Of a DNA stretch of 64,000 nucleotides, positions 45,529 through 53,440 are shown in pieces. The DNA is from Methylomonas sp. MK1 (GTDB taxonomy: Bacteria; Pseudomonadota; Gammaproteobacteria; Methylococcales; Methylomonadaceae). The notes below the pieces were generated by a model, which searched no databases, was not told where the DNA came from, and saw only the letters and a list, made by a program, of their open reading frames with translations. A program made the position numbers and the translations under genes. How positions within the stretch are numbered: position 1 is the stretch's first letter; every line of letters begins with the position of its first letter. Where the stretch lies: the NCBI RefSeq assembly GCF_000365425.1, contig NZ_AQOV01000001.1:3348001-3412000 (forward strand), in the 5' to 3' direction.

Positions 45529-46539
45529 TTAATGCTTGCCCGCAATCGCTTCCAACACAATCTCACGCTCACCGATGCGTTTAATGTTGACCGGTAGTAG
45601 CGTGGCCACCGCATTCAACATCCCGTCCAGTTGCTCGGTGCGGAAACTGCCGTTGACGCGTAGCTCGGCCAGTTTCGGATCGGGTAGACGAATCAGCACG
45701 TCGTGATAACGGCCGATTTCCGCCAATACCTCGACCAACCGCCGACCGTTAAAAATCAATTGCCCTTGGCGCCAGGCCGTCGCGGCGGCAATATCGCTTG
45801 CGATGACCGGCACGAAGCGATGATCGTCGCTATACGCCAGTTGTTGTCCCGCATGCAATTCGCGATGTTCGCTCTGAACGGACATTTCCACCACACCTTC
45901 TTGCACCGCGACACTAACCCGGTCGGCTTGCTTGTACACATCAAAAGCCGTGCCTATGTCGCGCACGCTAAGATTGCCCGCCTGCACACTAAACGGCCTG
46001 TCGGCATTGTGAATGACTTTAAAGAACGCTTCGCCGCGTATCAACTCAACGCGGCGTTGGGCATGATTGAAATGCACCCGCACTTCGGTATCGGTATTCA
46101 ATTCCAGCTCGCTACCGTCGGATAAGGCCACCACCTGTCGTTGCCCCTTAGCCGTGTTGTAGCTATGCGGCAGGCCGTACCAGCCTTGCGGCGAAAATAT
46201 TGCCAAGCCGACGCCGAATAGTAGTGCCGCCGCTGCGCTGTATGCCGGCCATTGTCGCCAAGTGGAATGGTGAGTTTGCGGTCGATAGCGCAAGGCTTCG
46301 TCACGGGCACGAAACGCCTGATCTTTAAGCGGCTCCAGCCAAGCCCAGTGCGCTTGCACCTGCCGGTACGCCGCTTGATGAGTGGGATCGACCGCCAACC
46401 AGTCCGCGAAAGTACGCTGGAGTTGCGCGTCCGCGGGCGCATCGCGCAATCGCAGTAGCCAAGCTATTGCTTGGTCGCGCGCAGTTTGGCTAATGGAGTC
46501 GATGTCTGACACGCTGAGTGATTGAAATGTGGTTATCAA
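45529..46539 (-). CDS. FecR family anti-sigma/sensor protein (module 2)
   Basis: The 336-residue FecR protein shows the cytoplasmic region AIAWLLRLRDAPADA to RQVQAHWAWLEPL, a membrane helix (about 98-115), a GWYG motif just after it that is also present in module 1 FecR, and the periplasmic QRQVVALSDGSELELN and VELIRGEAFFKV segments. Its first codon in this reading is TTG at 46539 without a clear ribosome-binding site, so the true start may lie slightly downstream. The close likeness to module 1 FecR suggests recent duplication. Confidence 0.85.
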   Translation of the reverse strand: MITTFQSLSVSDIDSISQTARDQAIAWLLRLRDAPADAQLQRTFADWLAVDPTHQAAYRQVQAHWAWLEPLKDQAFRARDEALRYRPQTHHSTWRQWPAYSAAAALLFGVGLAIFSPQGWYGLPHSYNTAKGQRQVVALSDGSELELNTDTEVRVHFNHAQRRVELIRGEAFFKVIHNADRPFSVQAGNLSVRDIGTAFDVYKQADRVSVAVQEGVVEMSVQSEHRELHAGQQLAYSDDHRFVPVIASDIAAATAWRQGQLIFNGRRLVEVLAEIGRYHDVLIRLPDPKLAELRVNGSFRTEQLDGMLNAVATLLPVNIKRIGEREIVLEAIAGKH

Positions 46540-46583
46540 AGGGACAGTTTACCGGACTTTGTAATGGGCGGGCCAGGCGGCAA

Positions 46584-47120
46584 TCACCGCCAATCATGAT
46601 CCGATTCTGCGCTGAGCTTGGCGCTGATATGTTGCATCGCCAGCATCACATAGCGTTCAGAGCAACGTACTGAAATGCCCAAGCGCTTGGCTATTTCGGC
46701 ATGCGAGCAGCCTTCTATGCGGTATAACACAAAGGCATGGCGGCGCAATTCCGGCAATTCGTCCAGCCAGATGGAGAATTTCTCCAATTGTTGATGAGTT
46801 TGCCAATAATGCTCGGGCGAAAGGCGCTGGTCGGCAACATGCTCGATGTCTGCGTCGGGTTCATCGAAGCGTGCGCGCGTTTCGCGGCGGCGATGTCGGT
46901 CAACCGTTAGATTGGCGGCGGTCTGAAATAAAAACGCCCTGGGGTTTTGAATGGTTTGCGGCTCGGGATATTGCGATAGGCGCAGAAAAGCTTCCTGCAC
47001 AATATCGTTTATATCGGGTTCTCGCGGCCAACGGCCGCGTAAAAAGCTGCCGATTTCGTGCGCGTGTTGCAGAAACAGCGTGTGCAGAAATCCTGGTGAT
47101 TCTTTGGACATTGAAGGCAT
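46584..47120 (-). CDS. ECF sigma factor, FecI-like (module 2)
   Basis: The 178-residue ECF sigma factor has region 2 with DINDIVQEAFLRLSQYPE and RAFLFQTAANLTVDRHRR, and region 4 with ELRRHAFVLYRIEGCSHAEI and a helix-turn-helix (KRLGISVRCSERYV). The start is uncertain: ATG codons at 47120 and 47111 and a TTG at 47162 are all in frame and none has a strong ribosome-binding site. It is 44 bp upstream of its fecR. The 320 bp upstream of it hold an inverted-repeat element. Confidence 0.87.
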   Translation of the reverse strand: MPSMSKESPGFLHTLFLQHAHEIGSFLRGRWPREPDINDIVQEAFLRLSQYPEPQTIQNPRAFLFQTAANLTVDRHRRRETRARFDEPDADIEHVADQRLSPEHYWQTHQQLEKFSIWLDELPELRRHAFVLYRIEGCSHAEIAKRLGISVRCSERYVMLAMQHISAKLSAESDHDWR

Positions 47121-47352
47121 TCGTGGCCGGGGCAAGTAAAGATGCTTTTCAGCAATAACCAAGCCAAGCCAGCCGTGTTGTCATTAGATACCGCGCGTTA
47201 GCGCGACTATGCCGTCGGTAGTAATGTTTTGGCGGCGCTTAAAAACAAAGTAGATACGTGATATGACCTGTTTTAAGCGGGAATTGCGGCATATGCCGCA
47301 GTCTTTGGCAGAGTCCTTGCCTTAAGTGAGCTGGTGACAAGTAATCGTGACC

Positions 47353-47462
47353 ATTAACCCGGCCCTTAAATATCGTCGCTCCCGCGAAGGCGGGAGCCCC
47401 GCGGCTATATTGGATTCTCTGCGCGGTTTAACGGCTTCAGGGAATTTAAGGGCTGGGTTAAT
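47353..47462. mobile_element. MITE-like 110 bp element with 19 bp inverted ends
   Basis: ATTAACCCGGCCCTTAAAT (47353-47371) and ATTTAAGGGCTGGGTTAAT (47444-47462) are inverted copies with one mismatch. Inside, GCTCCCGC-GAAG-GCGGGAGC (47378-47397) forms a perfect hairpin. There is no open frame. Between fecI of module 2 and the BNR gene, it fits a non-autonomous miniature element or a REP-type repeat. Confidence 0.6.
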
Positions 47463-47483
47463 AATTACCTTCGATCTCTTGTC

Positions 47484-48698
47484 TTAGTCGATGGTTAAAG
47501 AGACTAGCCGCACTTTCTTTTGCATCGGATCGGTCCAGGCGACAAAAGCTTGCTTGCCGACGCGGGCCATCGCCAGGTATTTGCTGGGCCATTTCGGGAA
47601 GCTGCCGCGATACACCGTGGTTTGCCGGCTGACTTTGCCGTTGGTCGTCACTTTGGCGACTCGTAACTCATCTTCTGGCCCATTGCGGCCGCGCCAGCTG
47701 ACCAAGGCTGAACCGTCGTCCAGCAGTAAGGCGTTGGTATAGCCGCTGGCGTCGGCATCCAGCTCGATAGGTGAATTAAAATGCGCGCCGTTGTCAGTGG
47801 AGAAGGCCAGTTTCACCCGGCCTTTACCGTCGGCGGCGGTGAACCAAGCGGCCACGCCTGCGTTGGGAGCCAGGTCAATGGATGGCCCATTGCTGGGGCA
47901 ACCGCCGATCACCCAGCCGTCCGCATGAACGCTAGCGATTTTCGGATCACCGCCGGCTTGCCAGCGCACGGCGCTAATATCGCGAATTTCGCCGACAGCA
48001 TGGTCGCGATAAACGGTGACCAATTGTTCGCCCAGCGCGTCGGTAAAACTGCGGCAGCAGGAGCAAACATCGTCATCCAGCGTTAGCTCCGGGCTGGCGC
48101 GCCAATTTTTGTCGATTACGCTCGCCATCAGTTGGTAGCGGTTGGTTTTCTTATCGGCCGCCGGGTCGTGGCTGGCGTTGCGCATGTCGGTCCAGACCAG
48201 CGCCAGTCGTGCATCGGGAAGTGCGGCCAAAGACATTTGCGCATCGTAGATACGTGCTTCGTCGCCATACGGCTTTAACGGCGGCGACCACGTCAAGCCG
48301 CCATCAATCGAGCGCGCCAGATAAATATCCGCCGCGTATCGGCTGGCCGCACCTTGGGTATAGGGCATCCAGGCAGCGGCCAGGCTGCCGTCGCTCAGGC
48401 CCAGCACTACCGGCGGGTCGGCCAGTTTGCCATCGACTTTGACCACGGTTAACGGCATACTCCAACCTTGTTCTTCCAGCACGGCAAATTTCGCCTTACT
48501 GGTCCCCACATCGGTTTCCACCCAACTGAGCAGTAACTGCCCATCCGCCGTTTTTTCAAGGTGATGCTGCTGGCTAAAGCCCGACACCGGCAACTCCAGC
48601 TCGCGTAACGGCAACGGCTTTGCCGACACACCCTGGCAGATGCCGCAATACAGTAAAAAGCCGGCGACGGACTTTAAAATTAGCGTGATTTTGGACAT
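47484..48698 (-). CDS. Exported BNR-repeat protein with CxCC motif (sialidase-like fold)
   Basis: The 404-residue protein has a signal peptide (about 1-26, ending VSA-KP) and a beta-propeller with Asp-box repeats, seen as SIDGGLTW (about 135) and STDNGAHF (about 315). Between them is DDDVCSCCRSF with three close cysteines, a possible metal or disulfide site. The fold resembles exo-sialidases, but no catalytic Arg triad is obvious, so I would not call it an enzyme. It follows the module 3 receptor after about 50 bp and would be transcribed with it. An accessory role in chelate handling is inference. Confidence 0.72.
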   Translation of the reverse strand: MSKITLILKSVAGFLLYCGICQGVSAKPLPLRELELPVSGFSQQHHLEKTADGQLLLSWVETDVGTSKAKFAVLEEQGWSMPLTVVKVDGKLADPPVVLGLSDGSLAAAWMPYTQGAASRYAADIYLARSIDGGLTWSPPLKPYGDEARIYDAQMSLAALPDARLALVWTDMRNASHDPAADKKTNRYQLMASVIDKNWRASPELTLDDDVCSCCRSFTDALGEQLVTVYRDHAVGEIRDISAVRWQAGGDPKIASVHADGWVIGGCPSNGPSIDLAPNAGVAAWFTAADGKGRVKLAFSTDNGAHFNSPIELDADASGYTNALLLDDGSALVSWRGRNGPEDELRVAKVTTNGKVSRQTTVYRGSFPKWPSKYLAMARVGKQAFVAWTDPMQKKVRLVSLTID

Positions 48699-48750
48699 GG
48701 CAGGCTTCTCGACAACGATGACATAGCTGAGCAATTTAGCGGGTTTGAGC

Positions 48751-51258
48751 TCAATATTCCACTCGAATCGAGCCGATAGCGGTCAGCGGCGCTCCCGGAT
48801 AAACACCCAAACCCGGCGCGACGTTGGAATCGGGATCGGTGGATTCGTAGTAGCGCTTGTCGAGTAGGTTACGAATATTAAACTGCGCGCTTATTCGCGA
48901 GCCGCCGACTTTTTGTTTATACGCGACGAAGGCGTCCATCCTGACATAACCGGGCATTTGGAAGCTATTGGCGTTATCGCCTTCGCGCGTGCCGGCGGCC
49001 ACACCGCCCAGACCGACACTAAAGCCATCCCGCGCCGCATAGCCGTTCATGTCGTACTTAAGCCATAGGCTGCCGGAATGTTCGGGGACATTGTTCAAGC
49101 GGTTGCCCTGGGTGCCGCCGTTGTAGTCCTTGATGATGCGGGCATCGGTAAAGGCGTAGCTGCCGATCAGGCTGAAGTTATTGCTCAGATACCCGGTCAT
49201 GTCTAACTCGATTCCTTGGCTGCGTTGTAGATTGGCAATTTTGTCGTAGAGATTGGCCGTGCTCAGGTCGTTGACCAGGATGTTATCCTTGGTCAAATGG
49301 TAGTACGCCAAGGTTGCCAGCAGGCGTTGATCAAACAATTGGGTCTTTATGCCTGCTTCGAATTGCTCGCCGATTTGCGGATCGAAGCGGTTTCCGTTCG
49401 AAGCCGGCGCATTATTGGCGCCGAGCGAAGTTATCCAATTGCCGTATACGCTCAATTGATCAAATGCTTCGTAGAGTATACCGACTCGCGGGCTAAACCC
49501 CTCGTCTTTGCGGGTGTTAGGCTTCACCAGTGCGTCGGCGTCCGCAAAGCTGGCGGCATTGCCGCGTCCGGTTTCCGCCCAGTCGTAACGGCCACCGCCC
49601 ATGATATGCAGTCTGTCCCAAAGCGTGATTTGGTCTTGGAAATAAGCACCGTACCAATTGTTGTATATCACGCTGCGATTCAAACCCGGCTCGGAATCGC
49701 TCAAGTAAGCAGCGTCGAATGTCGCCGGCGAGATGCCGTAACTGGGAAATGGGTTATTGATGTCGATTGCCAGGGCCGGATTCGCGTCAACCCATTGTCC
49801 TGAAGTGCCGTATCGGTTAAAGGTGCGGTAAAAATCGAAACCGAACAATACGTCGTGTTTGGTTTCGCTGATCGCGAACTTGCCGGTAACATCCAGGTTA
49901 GTCGCGTAATGTTCTTGCTCTGAAGTTTGCCGAAAGATGTTGCGTTGCAGAATGCCGGTGGCTTGATTCAACGCTAAGCCAGGATCGAAAGCCGGCGCGG
50001 GGTTGACGAAGCTAGTCGTGCTGTCGGATAGGCTGGCCAGGAAACGGTTATGTATCGCCCAATCATCGTTAAAGCGATGGTTAATTTCGCTGCCGACTTT
50101 GGTGCTGGATTGATCTCCTATCCGTGTATTCGGATCACCCAAGTTGCGACTGATCGGGATGTTGGCCGGACGTTTGCCTAGCGCGGGAATCCCGAAATCC
50201 GCCGGTGCGTTTTTTTCGCTGCCTTCAATATCGACGGTAATGTCGGTAGTGTCGCTGGGGCGCCAGGTGATGCTGGGATTGAACAGCATTCGGTCCACGG
50301 ATACAAAGTCGCGGAACGAGCCGTTGCTTTGGTACGCGCCGGAAAAGCGGTACAGCAGCGATTTATCGCCATTAATCGGCCCACTGGCATCCCATTGGGT
50401 GCGATATAAATCGTAGGAGCCAAACTGTTGTTCCAAGGAGTAATAGGGGTGGTCCAAGGGTTTCTTGGTAGTCAGGTTGATCATGCCGCCCGGTTCGGTC
50501 CGACCGTAGAGTTGCGACGGGCCTTTAATGACCTCGATGTTCTCCAAATTACCGGAGTCCATGTCGCCGAAATAGCCCCCGTCTTGTAACAGGCCGTTCC
50601 GATAGATGTTATTAGTATTAAAACCGCGCACAATGAAACCGACACCACCGCCTAATGACGGCTGGGGACGCACGCCGCTAACGTTTTCCAACACCTCTTT
50701 AACCTTGCCCGATTTTTGGTCGTCCATCACCGATCTCGGTACGACCTGAATTGAAATAGGCGTTTCTACCAGCGGGGTGTCGGTCTTGGTGGCGGCAAAG
50801 GCGTTGGTTACTGCGTAATCCTGGCTGTAAGGGTCGGCTGCGTTGGCATACTGGCGATTGCCGGACACCGTGACCGCTGACAACGTTGAAACGTCATTGT
50901 GTGAATCCGGCGCTTTTTGTAGCGTAATAGTGCCGTTACCGGTGGTACCGGCTACCACGCCGGTGCCGGCCAGTAGTTTTTGTAAAGCTTGCCGGGCCGT
51001 CAATTGGCCGCTGACACCGGACGATTTCAAGCCTGCCGTCATTTCCGCCGGATAACTAAGCTGTACGTTGGCGGTGTCGGCAAATGCATTTAATGCGCTG
51101 CTTAAGCTTTGCGCGGGAATGTCGAAAGCGATGTTTTGTTCGGCGGCAATCGCGGTCGGGGTGCTCAGAGCGGCGGCGATTGTCAGAGACAAAGGCCAAA
51201 GGTTGTATTGGGTCGGCTTGCCCATGCAAGGGGCTTTGCGGAACGGATAAGATGCCAT
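48751..51258 (-). CDS. TonB-dependent siderophore receptor with STN domain (module 3)
   Basis: The 835-residue receptor has a long signal peptide (to about residue 38, TAIAA), an STN domain (about 40-115, IAFDIPAQSLSSALNAFA), a plug (VETPISIQVVPRSVMDDQ, IEVIKGPSQLYGRTEPGG) and a barrel ending in IRVEY. The plug has one residue fewer around IKGPSQLYG than the sisters. The start at 51258 has a GGGAGA site five bases before ATG, so the longer frame is rejected. It is followed by the BNR-repeat gene. Confidence 0.93.
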   Translation of the reverse strand: MASYPFRKAPCMGKPTQYNLWPLSLTIAAALSTPTAIAAEQNIAFDIPAQSLSSALNAFADTANVQLSYPAEMTAGLKSSGVSGQLTARQALQKLLAGTGVVAGTTGNGTITLQKAPDSHNDVSTLSAVTVSGNRQYANAADPYSQDYAVTNAFAATKTDTPLVETPISIQVVPRSVMDDQKSGKVKEVLENVSGVRPQPSLGGGVGFIVRGFNTNNIYRNGLLQDGGYFGDMDSGNLENIEVIKGPSQLYGRTEPGGMINLTTKKPLDHPYYSLEQQFGSYDLYRTQWDASGPINGDKSLLYRFSGAYQSNGSFRDFVSVDRMLFNPSITWRPSDTTDITVDIEGSEKNAPADFGIPALGKRPANIPISRNLGDPNTRIGDQSSTKVGSEINHRFNDDWAIHNRFLASLSDSTTSFVNPAPAFDPGLALNQATGILQRNIFRQTSEQEHYATNLDVTGKFAISETKHDVLFGFDFYRTFNRYGTSGQWVDANPALAIDINNPFPSYGISPATFDAAYLSDSEPGLNRSVIYNNWYGAYFQDQITLWDRLHIMGGGRYDWAETGRGNAASFADADALVKPNTRKDEGFSPRVGILYEAFDQLSVYGNWITSLGANNAPASNGNRFDPQIGEQFEAGIKTQLFDQRLLATLAYYHLTKDNILVNDLSTANLYDKIANLQRSQGIELDMTGYLSNNFSLIGSYAFTDARIIKDYNGGTQGNRLNNVPEHSGSLWLKYDMNGYAARDGFSVGLGGVAAGTREGDNANSFQMPGYVRMDAFVAYKQKVGGSRISAQFNIRNLLDKRYYESTDPDSNVAPGLGVYPGAPLTAIGSIRVEY

Positions 51259-51434
51259 TAGATTCTCCCTAAGCGAATGAATTGATCCCCCGAACGATTG
51301 GGGGTGCAATGGAGACGGGCGAAATGAGTTTTCCCTCAGCTTGAGGTAAAACTATTTTTTGAGTCAAACACGGTAAGGCTGAATGACGGCGGGCTTTGTC
51401 GGGTGTTTTGGCTAGGCGATAAGCTTTGCGACGC

Positions 51435-52427
51435 TCAAGCGATCAGTACCAGCCATGGCGTTAATCGATAAATTCGTATCGGCAGTGTTTGCTGTAAAGA
51501 CTCCAATGCCTTATCAGTATCGCGAATATCGAAACGGCCGCTGACTTTCAGGTTCTGCAATGCCTGATTGCGGATTATCAGGCTACCACGCCGATAGCGG
51601 CCAATTTCCGCAATCACCTCCTTGAGCGGAGCGTTGTCGAACGAGGCGCTGCCTTTTAACCACGCCGTGGCGTTGCCGGTTGGCTGGTGGCTGACTTCGC
51701 CTTGGTGACGAGCGTCGACCGCGATGCTGTCATTGGCATTTAAGGTGGCCGGATTTTGCCGATCCCGGCTGACTTCCACCACCCCGCTCACCACGCTGAC
51801 AATGTCGCTGTCGGCGTTTTCTCTAACCACGAAACGCGTACCCAATACCCGCGTGTTGCTGTAGCCGCCATCCACCTGAAAAGGATGTTGGGGGTCGTGT
51901 TGCACTTCAAAAAACGCTTCGCCCCGGGCTAGCTGGACATGGCGCTGACCATTACGCATGTTAACGTTAAGAGCGGTGTCGGAATTTAAAGTGACTTGGC
52001 TGCCGTCGCTGAGTTGTACGGTTTTTATTTCGCCGACGGCGGTGCAGTAGTCCGCCTTCCAGCAGCTTAAAGCCGGCCGATAAATAATCGCGGCGATGAC
52101 CAGGCTGGCGGCTGCGGCTAACAACGGTTTGGCACCGGGGGCGATGACTAAACGCCGCCATGGGCTTTTGGCCGGTTTATTACATCGCAAAATTTGCGGC
52201 GACAATGTTGTGGCGTCTAGCGTTGCGTGGAAATCGGCATCCTCCCAAAATGCAGCGATTTCGGCATAGGCCTCGCGGTGAGCCGGGTCGGCTTGATGCC
52301 AGATTCGAAATTGTCTGCGCTCATCCACCGTTACCGACTCGGCGCGCAGTCGCACAAACCACGTCGTCGCCTGCTCGCTAATGGCATCGGGGTTATCAGA
52401 GTCTGCGGGCGGTTGGTTTTCGGTCAT
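51435..52427 (-). CDS. FecR family anti-sigma/sensor protein (module 3)
   Basis: The 330-residue FecR protein has the cytoplasmic half (TTWFVRLRAESVTVDERRQF, HREAYAEIAAFW), a membrane helix (about 107-123) and the periplasmic domain with EIKTVQLSDGSQVTLNSD and VQLARGEAFFEV. It lacks the GWYG motif of the other two, so it is the most distant of the three. It lies 72 bp after the fecI of this module. Confidence 0.87.
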   Translation of the reverse strand: MTENQPPADSDNPDAISEQATTWFVRLRAESVTVDERRQFRIWHQADPAHREAYAEIAAFWEDADFHATLDATTLSPQILRCNKPAKSPWRRLVIAPGAKPLLAAAASLVIAAIIYRPALSCWKADYCTAVGEIKTVQLSDGSQVTLNSDTALNVNMRNGQRHVQLARGEAFFEVQHDPQHPFQVDGGYSNTRVLGTRFVVRENADSDIVSVVSGVVEVSRDRQNPATLNANDSIAVDARHQGEVSHQPTGNATAWLKGSASFDNAPLKEVIAEIGRYRRGSLIIRNQALQNLKVSGRFDIRDTDKALESLQQTLPIRIYRLTPWLVLIA

Positions 52428-52499
52428 GGCTGCATTATACGGCGCTGGGGTAGGCGTATGCCTTGGAATAACGGTAAGACGGTTAAGGCGGCAAAAACC

Positions 52500-53015
52500 T
52501 CAGTCGGTCCGATAGGGGCGGCCAAAATGATTGCCTAGCTGTTTGCGGCAATACATCAAGCCTTTGACGATGTGTTTCTCCACGGCGCTCTCGGAAATAT
52601 CCAGAACACTAGCCACTTCCCGATAACTCAATCCATGAATTTTATGCAGGATAAATGCATTGCGGCAGCGCGGCGGCAATTCGTAGATGGTTTGGTGCAA
52701 CAGGGTGCGCCATTGCTGATCGGCTAATTCGCTTTCCACTCCGGCCAGTTGCAGCTCATCCAGATGCCGCGTCGCTTCCTGATGACGCTCGATGACTTTA
52801 TGGTGGCGCAGGTGATCCATCGCCAGATTGCTGGCGGTGCGGTATAAAAATCCGCGCGGGTGGTCTATGGGCGTATCGTTGGCGGTGCGGGCCAAGATCA
52901 GATAGCTTTCTTGCAGCAAATCTTCCGCGGTTTCCGGGCATTTGACTATCCGCAGCAAATGGTGCAGCAGCTCCTTGCAATGCAGTCGATACAGCGAGCT
53001 GATGTCCGGGGTCAT
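52500..53015 (-). CDS. ECF sigma factor, FecI-like (module 3)
   Basis: The 171-residue ECF sigma factor has region 2 with TAEDLLQESYLILARTAND and FLYRTASNLAMDHLRHH, and region 4 ELPPRCRNAFILHKIHGLSY with helix-turn-helix DISESAVEKHIVKGL. It is more like FecI of E. coli-type loops than the other two. It diverges from the fourth receptor with a 425 bp shared upstream region, which could hold promoters and a regulator site for both. Confidence 0.88.
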   Translation of the reverse strand: MTPDISSLYRLHCKELLHHLLRIVKCPETAEDLLQESYLILARTANDTPIDHPRGFLYRTASNLAMDHLRHHKVIERHQEATRHLDELQLAGVESELADQQWRTLLHQTIYELPPRCRNAFILHKIHGLSYREVASVLDISESAVEKHIVKGLMYCRKQLGNHFGRPYRTD

Positions 53016-53440
53016 GAGGCGGGGCTGGGCTTTAGTCGTTTGAGAAGCTCTGTCCTATGCCTGATTCGTGCCAGTAATGATTCAAATGCCGACCAAGGCG
53101 CCGAATATCCTGCCTTTGCTGGTCTGGAGTCAAACTTGGCGGCTCGCATTCACACTATCCGAACAAATTTTACCGGTGTTGAATGGGCTATATAGCGCAC
53201 TTGGTGCGGCATATACCCTATTTTTGACGGTGACCGGTACGTTACCGATACCGGAAAGTGAAATATGGGTACTGATTTGCGGATTAGCGAAATGCCGAGT
53301 AAAGCGCTGGAGGAGCCGGCGCCTGCAATGTAAGCATCAGTCGATTAGTTGCAATGAATTTTCATCTCTTACCTCCTGTTTTATGCCTGTCGTGCGTCAA
53401 AACAACGATAGTCATCATTTAACAACAGCGAGGGAAATTC
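53016..53440. other. Divergent upstream region of module 3 fecI and receptor 4
   Basis: No gene is supported in this 425 bp. It includes an imperfect palindrome around TATATAGCGCAC and GTGCGGCATATA (53189-53215), which could be an operator. Confidence 0.4.
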
